NCBI RefSeq assembly: GCF_017874255.1
Contig: NZ_JAGGLD010000001.1
Location: 372,001 to 436,000, forward strand
Direction: 5' to 3'
Source of the DNA: Paenibacillus shirakamiensis
Lineage (GTDB): Bacteria; Bacillota; Bacilli; Paenibacillales; Paenibacillaceae
DNA length: 64,000 nt
The notes under the pieces were generated by a model. The model was not told the DNA's origin. It saw only the letters and a list, made by a program, of their open reading frames with translations, and ran no database searches. Position 1 is the first letter of the stretch, and every line of letters starts with the position of its first letter. Shown in pieces: positions 16,289 to 26,168 of this stretch. A program made the position numbers and the translations under genes.

Positions 16289-17545
16289 ATGAAAAAACAG
16301 TTCATGTATGCAGCATTATTAGGATTAGTTGTTAGCGGCTCATGGGGATCTATTCCCCGCTTGGCAAGTGCTGAAGGAGGATTTACAGATAGTCTTCCTA
16401 TCTGGGCTAAATCAGATATTGCTTATGTAGCAAGTAAAGGATACATGAAAGGAGATCAACAGGGTAAGTTCAATCCGAATGCAACAATTAGTCGGGCGGA
16501 GTTTGCCGCTATTTTAGCAAGAGCTTCAGATAATACCCCAGATGCTGCGAGGCAAGGATTTGAGCACCTTTCTGGATGGAGCAAGGAGGAAGTGAATGCA
16601 GCGGTTAGTAAAGGATTTATTTCAGTATCTGATTACAAAGGGGGATTTCATCCAGATGCGCCCTTAACTCGAAGAGAATTAGCTAAGTGGGTAGCTTCTG
16701 GATTAGCAGCAAAAGATGCGGACTTTAAAGCAGCATTGTCTGATACGGCGGACACGCTCGTTCCTGTTGCTGAATATTATAAAGGCGGATTAGAAAAAGA
16801 GGATTACCCCTACGTATCCGTTGCAATGGGAACAGGACTCATGACGGGTTATCCCGATGGTTCCTTTGGACCCGGGCAGACTACATCACGCGCCGAAGCA
16901 GCGGTAATTCTCAGACGTTTTGAAGCGATTCAAGACAAGAAAGCTAACAGCTTTCAAGATCTAAAAGAGTTCCGAGAAGTAGGGTTGACAGGGACTAATG
17001 CGATTAGTATGGGGTATAAATATGGGCTGGATGAACAGGGAAATGAATCCTCATTTAAATCTATAAGAAATAAACCAGAAATTTTATACAATAATATAGC
17101 TACCGCTAAGATAAATCGATTTATTGTAGCTATGAGCACAAATCCTAAAAAAATAGTTAATTTATATGGAAAATTTTTTATAGACAAAGATTATAGTTTT
17201 GGAAGACAGATGGGTAGTGAACATTTTGAGGTATTCGAAGAAATCTCTTATACATCTCATATAGTTAATATGGATTCCTCAAAATACTTAAATGCATCCA
17301 CACAATGGATGTTTGTACTCCCAGGTTTTCAGAGTGGAGCAGTTATTAAGAATGGAATAAGAGTTTTACCAAGGTTCAAAGATATATCTGGAGCATTTCT
17401 GGAGAAAGATAAGGAAACTACATTTTGGACTGTAGGTTCTATAAACAATAACTATATCAATAGCATAACAAGTAATGGAGCTACTGCAACAGTTCAGAAC
17501 AAGTCTTTTTATATGTATGTCCCAGAAAAGGGGTTAGGTAACTAG
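16289..17545 (+). CDS. Secreted S-layer-homology (SLH) domain protein
   Basis: This 418-residue protein has a signal peptide at residues 1-28, with predicted cleavage after ASA. Three SLH modules follow at about 31-77, 85-135 and 150-213. They are seen in WAKSDIAYVASKGYMKGDQQGKFNPNATISRAEFA, the KGGFHPDAPLTRRELAKW repeat and MTGYPDGSFGPGQTTSRAEAAVILRR. SLH triplets bind pyruvylated cell-wall polymer, so the protein is probably anchored at the surface. The last ~170 residues match nothing I know and are coded by very AT-rich DNA (a 60-base line at 17041 has 12 G+C, against 33 of 60 at 16861). The site AAGTAAGGTG precedes the ATG. The 1143-residue protein gene starts 5 bases after the stop, so the products likely work together on the surface. 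Confidence 0.88.
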   Translation: MKKQFMYAALLGLVVSGSWGSIPRLASAEGGFTDSLPIWAKSDIAYVASKGYMKGDQQGKFNPNATISRAEFAAILARASDNTPDAARQGFEHLSGWSKEEVNAAVSKGFISVSDYKGGFHPDAPLTRRELAKWVASGLAAKDADFKAALSDTADTLVPVAEYYKGGLEKEDYPYVSVAMGTGLMTGYPDGSFGPGQTTSRAEAAVILRRFEAIQDKKANSFQDLKEFREVGLTGTNAISMGYKYGLDEQGNESSFKSIRNKPEILYNNIATAKINRFIVAMSTNPKKIVNLYGKFFIDKDYSFGRQMGSEHFEVFEEISYTSHIVNMDSSKYLNASTQWMFVLPGFQSGAVIKNGIRVLPRFKDISGAFLEKDKETTFWTVGSINNNYINSITSNGATATVQNKSFYMYVPEKGLGN

Positions 17546-18120
17546 TCAATATGAAAACAGAGTTAAAAATTGTTATAACTAACATTTCATTAATACTATT
17601 ATTCTTATTGCTCTTAATAATGCCCAGCAATGAAATATTAGCTTATAAAAGTGAACAGAGTGCAACGCTAAAAGGTTTAGTGCCTTTAAGTGAAAAAATA
17701 ACAAATAAAGGTATATATGTTAGTCAGCAAACTTGGATCCGAGAGGGAGAAACCGTTGCACAAGCAAATCCAGGTGTGTATTTATATCAAGATAATGATT
17801 CAAATCATACATGGATTGCTGAAAGTTGGCGTGGAGATAAAAGATTTCCTAATACTGTACCTAAAAGTGATTATCCTGGCATAGATAGTTTTGAAAATAA
17901 GATAAATTTGAATCTTCCTGTGTATCGACCAACAACCTATTTTACGTTAGTCGATAAAACAATTGGTAGGACTCTAAATCAAATGGCAAATGTTAAATTA
18001 GTAGGAGCAAATAATGCAACTAAAAATGAAGGTAAGACTAGTACAACATTAAAGTTAACCATTCCAGATGAAGCCAACTTAATAATTGATTCAGAAGTTG
18101 GAGGTAATGCAGATGGAAGG
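17041..18120 (+). other. AT-rich compositional patch spanning the SLH/1143-residue gene junction
   Basis: Hand counts of 60-base lines give G+C of 12 (17041), 17 (17101), 16 (17161), 18 (17221), 14 (17581) and 19 (18001), against 33 at 16861 and 24 at 18301. The patch covers the C-terminal third of the SLH protein and the N-terminal ~190 residues of the next one, with open frames kept throughout. Confidence 0.75.
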
Positions 18121-20982
18121 TCACCTTTTTATGAACCCAACAGCCACAACCGATTCGGCGCTAATAATGAAAAGTTTAACGTAGGATATACGACTTCAGT
18201 CAATGTGACGTGGCGGGGAGAGTATGTCGAGAAAAAGAAAATTTCTATTGTCGGCGTCAATAGTTTAAAGGTAGGGGCAACTGCTAATCTAAAAGGGATG
18301 ATTGCTACCACGGAGCCTGTGGACGTTAGTACAAATACTACTTCAATTTCAAATACGGATATTACGACTCGTGCAGAATCCCAGTGGGAATCTAGTAATG
18401 AGTCTGTGATTAAAGTTGAAGAGCATACGGGCATAGTGACAGCCAAAAAAACAGGCACCGCAGAAATCAAAGTGAAGTGGACCAAAGGCCCTTATACCCT
18501 GATGGCTATGACTAAAATAAGTGTGAGTCAGAACGGAGGAGGGACGGGGCCTATCTCTCCATCAGGAGGAGCTTGCGAACCGACAATTCACTCGCCTTCT
18601 CCAGCTGCCAAACCTATAACTACCGCAATGGATCCCAAGGTGACCGGATCAATTTTGGGGGATGATGCGTCGAATGGACGTCATTTTAATGCCCAAACGG
18701 CTATTCCAACCAGTGAGTATCTATATTCACAAGTTCGTGCTCTTAGTTATTTGTATCAGCATACGTTCGCAAATATGAGAGGGACGATAGACTATCGCTG
18801 TCGTGTAGATCTGAATTATCATCTTATCTGGAAAGAGAAACAAGATCCCATACCTGGAGCGGATGGAAAGCCAATCCCACAACCCGACAAAGATATGTCC
18901 ATGATCGTTCCGAAGACTTATGAATTTAATCTTACGCCAAGGTCCTATGCGTATTGGCAGATGGAACAATTGGACATATATGGGATAGAACAAGCGGAAT
19001 TACATAATTATGCGCTTCCTGGAGGGTCCGTAACCTTATTTCCCCAAGGATACAATACTCCATCCGTTGATTTTGTATACAGCAATGAAGTAGATGAACA
19101 TGTATTCCCAAAAGCTTCAGGCACGATTAATTATACTCCACTTGTGATTGATGGAGGAAATGTTAAGCCCTCGGTTCCAGATGATACGAGCAAGCTTATA
19201 GGGTTAGCAGAGGCTCAGACTAAGGAACCTGATGTGAAAAACGATTATTTTTCATTTAATGGTCAGACGATTATGGATAGTACTACAGTAAGCTCATCTG
19301 GTCCAGATCCCGGGTCCATCCCTCCAGCATCTCTAATTGGTGACGCTACACTATATCAGGATCATCAGCTTGTCAGTAGTCATCTCTTGAATCAAGCTAA
19401 CAATCTTAGTACGGGTATCATCAAATACAATCTCTTATCTGAACAAATTAATGGAGGAGGTGATAAAGAATATGCAATAGAGGGAATCAACTCGGTAACT
19501 GTCCATACTCCTGTTGTAAATGATTCATCCGTGTCAGACGATACAGCACATAATCAAAAGACGATCCCTCTGGCAAATCGCTCGGCATTTGTTCTGGATC
19601 GCCCGTTTTCGATCCATATTCCTACCACAGGAAAACATACAGATTACTCAGGCTATGGAAACCGAGATTATGCTAAATACACCCGCATGAAGCAAGTGCG
19701 TTTCCCCTTTGATGTCTATACAGAAGGTAAGCGTAGTTATATTACTAAAGGTAACTGGATCGATATCCCTGTGGAAGAACAGACAAGTAATTTTTTTATG
19801 CCTGTTTGGGTAGATGAAGGAAACTATACGGTAGAGTTTAGAAGCGTTGCGGAGAATGCGCCTAATTCTTTTAATGCAGAGCAAAATGCCAATCTGAGTT
19901 TGTTGAATCATGCGGCATCGGATACGGCGGATGTTGAAGTCATTGGACGTCTATATGATTTTCATATAACGGATGTGGGCGATTATTTATGGGAAAATGT
20001 GTTCCGTACACAGACAGGCCGTTCCATGTCTACCGGGAATTCTTATTGGGTCGGCGCAGACGGGATAGACGGGGATGCAAGAGGGAACTTGTTCCCTTAT
20101 ATGCTACCTATCCGCCAAGGGAGCCATCCGTTCATTGGATTCAAAAATATAGCCATAAAGACAGGCTATCACTTCAAATTTGATGTCAAAACAAAAGGGA
20201 ATATGTTCGATGTAGCGGATCACATTCGCATAACACCACGCTTCTTTTACATGAGTGAAGATGGGAAAACGAGAATACCAGTAGATCTCTATTATCGCTC
20301 TCGTGATCAGAATTTTGTCCGAATTGGTTCTCCTGCTGATGTGGTGCAGCGATATGTTATTCTTAATGATCGATTGAGAAATGTACCTTCACAAGAGCTG
20401 AACGATACGGCGCTTTATGAATACGATCATAATTTTCATTTTGGACAGATTGGTAATATTAGCCGTAATTTGTATGTAAGTCAATATGCTAATGTACTGA
20501 CTCGCAAAAAAACGCCTGTAGGGAAATTTAGTGTGCTTGAACTGCCTTCATCTATACGGACGTTAGTGGGACCGAAGGACAGTATTCCAAATAACGTTGA
20601 AATTGATCGGGCAAGCGCTTCTATTCAGAAATGGTATGGCGAATATAGCCTGCCTTCAGATCTGTACGGTGTTCCTAGTGGGACGAATCTAGCTGAGTAT
20701 GGGCGAACCCATCAGGGATTAACCGATAAGAGTCCGATTTTCCTCAAAAAAGGGTACTTTGTTGTTAATTTCAATGTAGAGACGTTGGAGGGAGGAAATA
20801 AACAGACCCCTCGCTTGCAATATATTCATGCCTATCATATGAATCAATGGCTGCTTGAGGGGTTTCAGCGAGAGTTCATAGATCCTTATGGGAATACATT
20901 TCATTTACAAGATGGTGATGTGGTATTCTACCAAACCGACAAGTCTAGCAGAGGGGATTTTTTGGCTACTATTACCCACTAA
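17551..20982 (+). CDS. Large secreted surface protein with a BIG2-like domain
   Basis: This 1143-residue protein has a signal peptide or anchor at about residues 1-31 (hydrophobic ILLFLLLLIMPSNEILA). A BIG2-type Ig-like domain at about 230-325 is indicated by GVNSLKVGATANLKG, SNESVIKVEEHTGIVTAKKTGTAEIKVKW. The remaining ~800 residues are beta-rich, with many Tyr, Asn and Asp and few Cys, and I do not recognise them with certainty; they may correspond to one of the DUFs of large Paenibacillus exported proteins. It has no SLH, LPXTG or C-terminal membrane helix, so surface retention may rely on the SLH protein encoded 5 bases upstream. The ribosome site is weak, in line with coupling. The first 190 codons are AT-rich, unlike the rest. 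Confidence 0.75.
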   Translation: MKTELKIVITNISLILLFLLLLIMPSNEILAYKSEQSATLKGLVPLSEKITNKGIYVSQQTWIREGETVAQANPGVYLYQDNDSNHTWIAESWRGDKRFPNTVPKSDYPGIDSFENKINLNLPVYRPTTYFTLVDKTIGRTLNQMANVKLVGANNATKNEGKTSTTLKLTIPDEANLIIDSEVGGNADGRSPFYEPNSHNRFGANNEKFNVGYTTSVNVTWRGEYVEKKKISIVGVNSLKVGATANLKGMIATTEPVDVSTNTTSISNTDITTRAESQWESSNESVIKVEEHTGIVTAKKTGTAEIKVKWTKGPYTLMAMTKISVSQNGGGTGPISPSGGACEPTIHSPSPAAKPITTAMDPKVTGSILGDDASNGRHFNAQTAIPTSEYLYSQVRALSYLYQHTFANMRGTIDYRCRVDLNYHLIWKEKQDPIPGADGKPIPQPDKDMSMIVPKTYEFNLTPRSYAYWQMEQLDIYGIEQAELHNYALPGGSVTLFPQGYNTPSVDFVYSNEVDEHVFPKASGTINYTPLVIDGGNVKPSVPDDTSKLIGLAEAQTKEPDVKNDYFSFNGQTIMDSTTVSSSGPDPGSIPPASLIGDATLYQDHQLVSSHLLNQANNLSTGIIKYNLLSEQINGGGDKEYAIEGINSVTVHTPVVNDSSVSDDTAHNQKTIPLANRSAFVLDRPFSIHIPTTGKHTDYSGYGNRDYAKYTRMKQVRFPFDVYTEGKRSYITKGNWIDIPVEEQTSNFFMPVWVDEGNYTVEFRSVAENAPNSFNAEQNANLSLLNHAASDTADVEVIGRLYDFHITDVGDYLWENVFRTQTGRSMSTGNSYWVGADGIDGDARGNLFPYMLPIRQGSHPFIGFKNIAIKTGYHFKFDVKTKGNMFDVADHIRITPRFFYMSEDGKTRIPVDLYYRSRDQNFVRIGSPADVVQRYVILNDRLRNVPSQELNDTALYEYDHNFHFGQIGNISRNLYVSQYANVLTRKKTPVGKFSVLELPSSIRTLVGPKDSIPNNVEIDRASASIQKWYGEYSLPSDLYGVPSGTNLAEYGRTHQGLTDKSPIFLKKGYFVVNFNVETLEGGNKQTPRLQYIHAYHMNQWLLEGFQREFIDPYGNTFHLQDGDVVFYQTDKSSRGDFLATITH

Positions 20983-21331
20983 CTAATGAGATGAGCAATT
21001 GTTAACAGGTTAAGGTGAGTTTCTAAAAAGTTACTAAGTAAGTACTTTAGATACAACAAGAAATATACTATTAAGCTAAGTGATAAGATGCACCCTTATA
21101 GAACAATATGCACCCCAAATATCATAATAGATAGTAAACAATTAGCATCACACATAAGTTTAAATTCAGCCTTAGCAAAGCAAAGAGATACTCCACTTCT
21201 CTAGATAGAGGCGATTAGAGTATCTCTTTGTCTTTAAGAGGTCTTTAAAACCAAATTAGCATATTAGCAGAATTCCTTTAGGAAGCATGTATATATACAC
21301 GTAGTCTTATCTAAAGTCTTTTAAATGTTAT
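20983..21331. other. Intergenic stretch between the secreted-protein pair and rqcH
   Basis: This region is AT-rich and noncoding in all frames. The only structure seen is the long inverted repeat at 21181-21230, listed separately. Confidence 0.6.
21181..21230. terminator. 13-bp inverted repeat, probable bidirectional terminator
   Basis: CAAAGAGATACTC pairs perfectly with GAGTATCTCTTTG across a 24-nt loop that contains its own small stem (CTCTA/TAGAG). T tracts after it are short. It lies between converging genes (1143-residue protein and rqcH). Confidence 0.65.
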
Positions 21332-23095
21332 TTAGCCATTTTTTAAAGTGTGCGGAAGACGTTTGATAAGTTGTTCGTTTGGAGTGATAAAGAGCGTTTT
21401 TTGATGATCATAAATGACATAACCTGGTTTGGCTCCACTTGGCTTCCGCACGTGGCGAATGCGAGTGGAGTCTACAGGAACGCTGCTTGATTCTTTAGCC
21501 TGACTGAAATAGGCAGCAAGCTGTGCGGCTTCTTCCAGCGTGTCTTCTCCGTATTCTACACTGCGAATGAGTACGTGTGATCCAGGAATATCCTTGGTAT
21601 GCAACCAGGTATCATTGGGATTTCCTAGTCGGTTCGTCACATATTCGTTTTGAAGATTATTTTTTCCTACATAGATCTCGATCCCTTCGGATGAGGTGTA
21701 CACATGAAGGGTTGGGCGATCATTTTTCTTCTTCTTTTTAGTCTTCTTGCTCCGATCACGTAAGTAGCCTTGTTGAATCAGTTCATCCCGAATTTCATCG
21801 ACATCACTTAAGGAAGCAAAAGCAAGCTGCTGGAGCAGCCCCTCTACATAAGCGATTTCTTCATGGGTTTTGATCAGTTGCTCATCAATCACTACAAGAC
21901 TGTTCTTGAATTTATTGTATTTTTTGAAATAACGTTGTGCATTTTCTGAGGGCGTCAGGAGCGGATCTAAAGGGATCGTCTCTGTCTTTTGATCTTCATC
22001 ATAGTAATTGACTAACTCTGCCGTTGTAGCGCCTTTATGGAGCTGATGTAATGCAGGGAGTAGCAATTCGCCCCAGATGCGGAAATGTTCGGCATCCTTA
22101 GCTTCGTCCTGATCTTTTGCCAAATTCGTAAGCTTCTTCACATTTTTGCTGCGTTCGTTCTGTAGAAATCTTATTAAGTCACTGACTTTTTGCTTTACGG
22201 TATCCCGTTCTGCTTTATGTCCGTAATAATCTTCCAGACATTCACTAATGGAATTATAGTGAGCCGTCTCTCCCACGATTTGAGCTAAGGGAAGCACGGA
22301 GAAGATGCTTTTTCCTTTCGCATTATCGCCAATGACAGGATTGTAATCATGTGCTTTGACTTTTGTCATCAACTGCTCAAATGCTGTCCAAAGTAAGACC
22401 CCTGCATCTTGTTCAGGAGAAGAGTCTTCCATAGTTCTAGCTAATAGCTGAATTTCTTGTCCAATTAAAGGACTGAATCCGCTAAACGTACTAACAAGCC
22501 AACTTCCTTGTTCCGAAGGAGAAGGTTCTGGATCTACTCCACGGAACGATTCTAAAAAAGTCGATTCATCTGTTTCTAGAGGATTCAGCTTATGCTGCTC
22601 TGGAGGCTCTGTATATTGGAAGCCAGGCATAACAATGCGGTAGCTACTAATGGATGGCGTTACATGGTGAATGCCATCGAGCTGTACTCCTGTTGCAGGG
22701 TCTACAAGAATAATGTTGCTGTGACGGCCCATAAGTTCAATGATGATTCGTTTGTTCGAGATATCTCCTAGCTCATCGCGCTGGCGAATATCTATATGAA
22801 TAATTCGCTCCAGACTACTTTGTGTAATAGCCTCAATTACTCCGCCCTCACAGTATTTCCGAAGCAACATACAGAACATCGGTGCTTCTTGAGGATTTAC
22901 AAAGGTCTGATCCGTTAATTGAACTCTTGGATAGGTGGGATTGGCGGAAAGAATCAATCTACGATTTTCTCGATCTGCTCGCAAGTTAAAGATGATGTCG
23001 TGGGGAGAGGGTTGGTGAATTTTATTAATACGTGCGCCGACGCAGATCTGAAGCTCATGCACAATCGCACGGGTTACAATGCCATCTAATGCCAT
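21332..23095 (-). CDS. rqcH: Rqc2-type ribosome quality-control protein RqcH (NFACT family)
   Basis: This 587-residue protein matches B. subtilis RqcH (YloA; also called FbpA). The NFACT-N domain covers the first ~200 residues (MALDGIVTRAIVHEL, GARINKIHQPSPHDI, RLILSANPTYPRVQLT). A helical middle and coiled coil follow at ~270-440, with a very basic KKTKKKKKN linker near 455. The NFACT-R domain is at ~465-580 (HVYTSSEGIEIYVGKNNLQNEYVTNRLG, DTWLHTKDIPGSHVLIRS). RqcH binds obstructed 50S subunits with peptidyl-tRNA and recruits Ala-tRNA to add alanine tails that mark stalled chains for degradation. The older fibronectin-binding name is secondary. As in B. subtilis, it lies next to the Ca2+-ATPase gene, here divergently. 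Confidence 0.94.
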   Translation of the reverse strand: MALDGIVTRAIVHELQICVGARINKIHQPSPHDIIFNLRADRENRRLILSANPTYPRVQLTDQTFVNPQEAPMFCMLLRKYCEGGVIEAITQSSLERIIHIDIRQRDELGDISNKRIIIELMGRHSNIILVDPATGVQLDGIHHVTPSISSYRIVMPGFQYTEPPEQHKLNPLETDESTFLESFRGVDPEPSPSEQGSWLVSTFSGFSPLIGQEIQLLARTMEDSSPEQDAGVLLWTAFEQLMTKVKAHDYNPVIGDNAKGKSIFSVLPLAQIVGETAHYNSISECLEDYYGHKAERDTVKQKVSDLIRFLQNERSKNVKKLTNLAKDQDEAKDAEHFRIWGELLLPALHQLHKGATTAELVNYYDEDQKTETIPLDPLLTPSENAQRYFKKYNKFKNSLVVIDEQLIKTHEEIAYVEGLLQQLAFASLSDVDEIRDELIQQGYLRDRSKKTKKKKKNDRPTLHVYTSSEGIEIYVGKNNLQNEYVTNRLGNPNDTWLHTKDIPGSHVLIRSVEYGEDTLEEAAQLAAYFSQAKESSSVPVDSTRIRHVRKPSGAKPGYVIYDHQKTLFITPNEQLIKRLPHTLKNG

Positions 23096-23306
23096 AGTCG
23101 TTTCTCCTGTCTACACTGCTTGAATAGTAATTGCTGAAATCTTAACACGGTGAGTCCGTAGTCTCTATGATACATAAGTTCGAGCAAAAACTTAAGCTCG
23201 GGCTGTGATAATTTAAGACTTGTCTGAATACATTTACCCTAGTAGAGGTTGGATAAGCCGTCATACTGCAAAAAAACGCGGAACATTACGGGAGGGAAAT
23301 GCGGAC

Positions 23307-26099
23307 ATGGAACAAAAAAACTGGCACCAGTGGAGTGCGGAGGAACTCTTGCAACGGTTCAGCGTGGAGCGGAATCAAGGTTTAACGCCAGAGGAAGCGG
23401 ATGTAAGGCGTGAGGTCAGCGGATACAACGAGTTATCTGAAGCGAAGCGAATCTCTCCATTCATCCTCTTTTTGAACCAGTTCAAAGACTTTATGATGCT
23501 TGTTCTTATGGGCGCAACGCTCATTTCTGGGCTACTAGGTGAATACCTAGATGCTATTACGATTGTGGCTATTATTGTGTTAAATGGGGTTCTTGGATTC
23601 ATCCAAGAATATCGTGCAGAACGATCGCTTCGCGCTTTAAAGCAATTATCGGCTCCTAATGCGACCGTCATACGAGGGGGGGAGGAACAAAGTATTCCTG
23701 CTCGATTCCTAGTACCTGGTGATATTGTCATCTTGGAGAGTGGGGACCGCATTCCTGCGGATATTCGTTGGCTTAAGGTAAGTGGTTGTGACGTCGAAGA
23801 ATCAGCACTCACGGGTGAGTCACATCCATCGGGCAAAATAATAACGGCGATTCGTGAAGCTGAAGTTCCTCTAGGCGATCAGAAAAATTTAGGTTTTATG
23901 GGAACGATGGTTACCCGTGGCAGTGGTAAGGGTGTGGTCATTCGCACAGGGATGGATAGCGAAATGGGGAAGATAGCCGACCTTATTCAGAACACAGAGT
24001 CGCAAGAAACTCCGCTGCAACATCGTTTAGAACAACTAGGCAAAATATTAATTGGTCTTTCTCTTGCGTTAACTGTGCTTGTGGTTTTGGCAGGTATTTT
24101 GCATGGACAGCCTCCGGCTAGCATGTTCTTTGCAGGAGTGAGCTTGGCTGTAGCGGCTATTCCTGAGGGTCTTCCAGCCATCGTTACGATTGCACTAGCG
24201 CTTGGCGTACAGCGGATGATCAAACGGAAAGCCATCGTTCGCAAATTGCCTTCGGTAGAAACTTTAGGATGTGCCTCTGTCATTTGTTCAGATAAGACGG
24301 GGACACTTACCCAAAATAAAATGACTGTAAAACAGCTCTGGCTGGAAGGACGCATTTTGGAAGTCACCGGAGATGGGTATGAACCGTCAGGCCACATTTT
24401 ATCACACGGCAAATCTACTGATCTCAAAAAAGACTCTAGTCTGCGCCGCATGCTCCAGATCAGTGCGCTTTGTAATAATGCAGAGATCTATGAATCTAAT
24501 GTGACAGAAGAGAGTGGTAAAAAGAAAGGGAAGGAGGAGGACATACTTCACTGGGTGCTAAAAGGAGATCCAACGGAAGGAGCTCTTGTGACACTCGCCT
24601 CCAAAGCTGGGTTCACCCCGCAGTCTCTTGAAGGGTTATATCAACGAGATATGGAATATCCGTTCGATTCCGATCGCAAACGAATGTCCGTCGTTGTGAG
24701 TCATCAGGGAGGACGACTGTCTTATGTGAAGGGCGCTCCAGATGTGCTTTTAGATCGTTGTTCTTATATGTTATGGGATGGGAATATTGTCCCTCTTACG
24801 GGAACGCTTCGACAAAAGGTAGCTAAGGCAAACGAAGATATGGCGCGTTCTGCCCTACGTGTATTGGGTCTAGCATACCGCGATGTCCGTCCACAGGACA
24901 ATGTGTCGTCCATGGATCAAATGGAATCTCAACTGGTGTTCGTGGGTCTGACAGGTATGATCGATCCACCTCGCCGGGAAGCTAGAGAAGCCATTTCCAT
25001 CTGCCGTAGAGCAGGCATTAAGACGGTTATGATTACAGGAGATCATGGACTTACAGCCGAAGCGATTGCACAAGAACTGGGCATTTTAGTGCGAGGCGGG
25101 AAATCTCTTACTGGACAACAACTAGAGAGTATAACCGATGATCAACTTGATAAAGAAGTAGACAATATTTATGTGTATTCACGGGTCTCACCTGAGCATA
25201 AATTACGCATCGTGAAATCTTTGCAACGCAAAGGGCATGTTGTAGCAATGACGGGTGATGGGGTAAATGATGCGCCAGCGATCAAAGCTTCGGATATAGG
25301 TATAGCGATGGGTATTACCGGAACGGACGTCTCCAAAGAAGCTTCGGCACTTATCCTGAATGACGATAATTTTTCAACTATTGTGGCAGCTATAGAAGAG
25401 GGAAGAAACATCTATGAGAACATACGGAAATTCATCCGCTACTTGCTGGCTTCCAATGTCGGAGAGATTCTGACCATGTTTTTTGCTATGTTGGCAGGTC
25501 TTCCCTTGCCGCTGCTTCCGATTCAGATCTTATGGGTGAACTTGGTTACGGATGGCCTTCCTGCTATGGCACTTGGTGTAGATCAGCCCGAGAAAGACTT
25601 AATGGAACATAAGCCAAGAGGGCGAAATGAGAATATCTTTGCACGAAGATTAGGCTGGAAAATCATAAGCCGTGGTATTCTTATCGGCGTATGCACGCTA
25701 GGGGCATTTTGGATTACACTCCGGATAGATCCGGATAATATGACTCAGCTTAAGCTAGCCCAATCGGTAGCTTTTGCCACACTTGTGCTAGCCCAGCTTA
25801 TTCATGTATTTGACTGCAGGAGCTCAAGATCCATTTTTCACCGGAATATGCTGCAAAATAAATATTTAGTCTTCGCTGTACTTTCGTCACTCTTATTAAT
25901 GCTAGCTGTATTTTACATTGAACCTTTACAGCCTATATTTAAGACGGTTCCTTTAGGTGTACGGGAATGGTGCCTTGCATTTGTGGCGGGCGGAATTCCA
26001 ACATTCTTATTAGGAATAGGTAGCGTATGGTCTGGAAGAAGACGTAGAACGGGTACGGGCCGAACGGTATCGGTGAAAAGTACAAATATTCGGGCATAA
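23307..26099 (+). CDS. yloB: P-type Ca2+-transporting ATPase (YloB-like, type IIA)
   Basis: This 930-residue pump is called from the ATG at 23307, which has GGGAGGG upstream; an in-frame extension to 23220 is not needed. The N-terminal cation-ATPase segment (WHQWSAEELLQRFSVERNQGLTPEEA) is typical of SERCA-like bacterial pumps. Landmarks: TGES actuator motif (~168), PEGLP ion-binding helix, phosphorylation motif DKTGT with Asp329, KGDPTEGAL and KGAPD in the N domain, and TGDGVNDAPA in the P domain. The C-terminal transmembrane bundle carries LLPIQILWVNLVTDGLPAMALG. It should export Ca2+ at the expense of ATP. In B. subtilis, YloB is a calcium pump expressed during sporulation. dapF follows after 69 bases. 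Confidence 0.94.
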   Translation: MEQKNWHQWSAEELLQRFSVERNQGLTPEEADVRREVSGYNELSEAKRISPFILFLNQFKDFMMLVLMGATLISGLLGEYLDAITIVAIIVLNGVLGFIQEYRAERSLRALKQLSAPNATVIRGGEEQSIPARFLVPGDIVILESGDRIPADIRWLKVSGCDVEESALTGESHPSGKIITAIREAEVPLGDQKNLGFMGTMVTRGSGKGVVIRTGMDSEMGKIADLIQNTESQETPLQHRLEQLGKILIGLSLALTVLVVLAGILHGQPPASMFFAGVSLAVAAIPEGLPAIVTIALALGVQRMIKRKAIVRKLPSVETLGCASVICSDKTGTLTQNKMTVKQLWLEGRILEVTGDGYEPSGHILSHGKSTDLKKDSSLRRMLQISALCNNAEIYESNVTEESGKKKGKEEDILHWVLKGDPTEGALVTLASKAGFTPQSLEGLYQRDMEYPFDSDRKRMSVVVSHQGGRLSYVKGAPDVLLDRCSYMLWDGNIVPLTGTLRQKVAKANEDMARSALRVLGLAYRDVRPQDNVSSMDQMESQLVFVGLTGMIDPPRREAREAISICRRAGIKTVMITGDHGLTAEAIAQELGILVRGGKSLTGQQLESITDDQLDKEVDNIYVYSRVSPEHKLRIVKSLQRKGHVVAMTGDGVNDAPAIKASDIGIAMGITGTDVSKEASALILNDDNFSTIVAAIEEGRNIYENIRKFIRYLLASNVGEILTMFFAMLAGLPLPLLPIQILWVNLVTDGLPAMALGVDQPEKDLMEHKPRGRNENIFARRLGWKIISRGILIGVCTLGAFWITLRIDPDNMTQLKLAQSVAFATLVLAQLIHVFDCRSSRSIFHRNMLQNKYLVFAVLSSLLLMLAVFYIEPLQPIFKTVPLGVREWCLAFVAGGIPTFLLGIGSVWSGRRRRTGTGRTVSVKSTNIRA

Positions 26100-26168
26100 A
26101 ATGAATAGCTTTTCCTCTCTGAAAATTATAGACTAAAGGCTATGAAGACGTAAGAGAGAGGGATAGCT

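Noticed and set aside
23220-23306. N-terminal extension of the Ca2+-ATPase
   Set aside because: The added residues do not fit the family and a strong site favours 23307.
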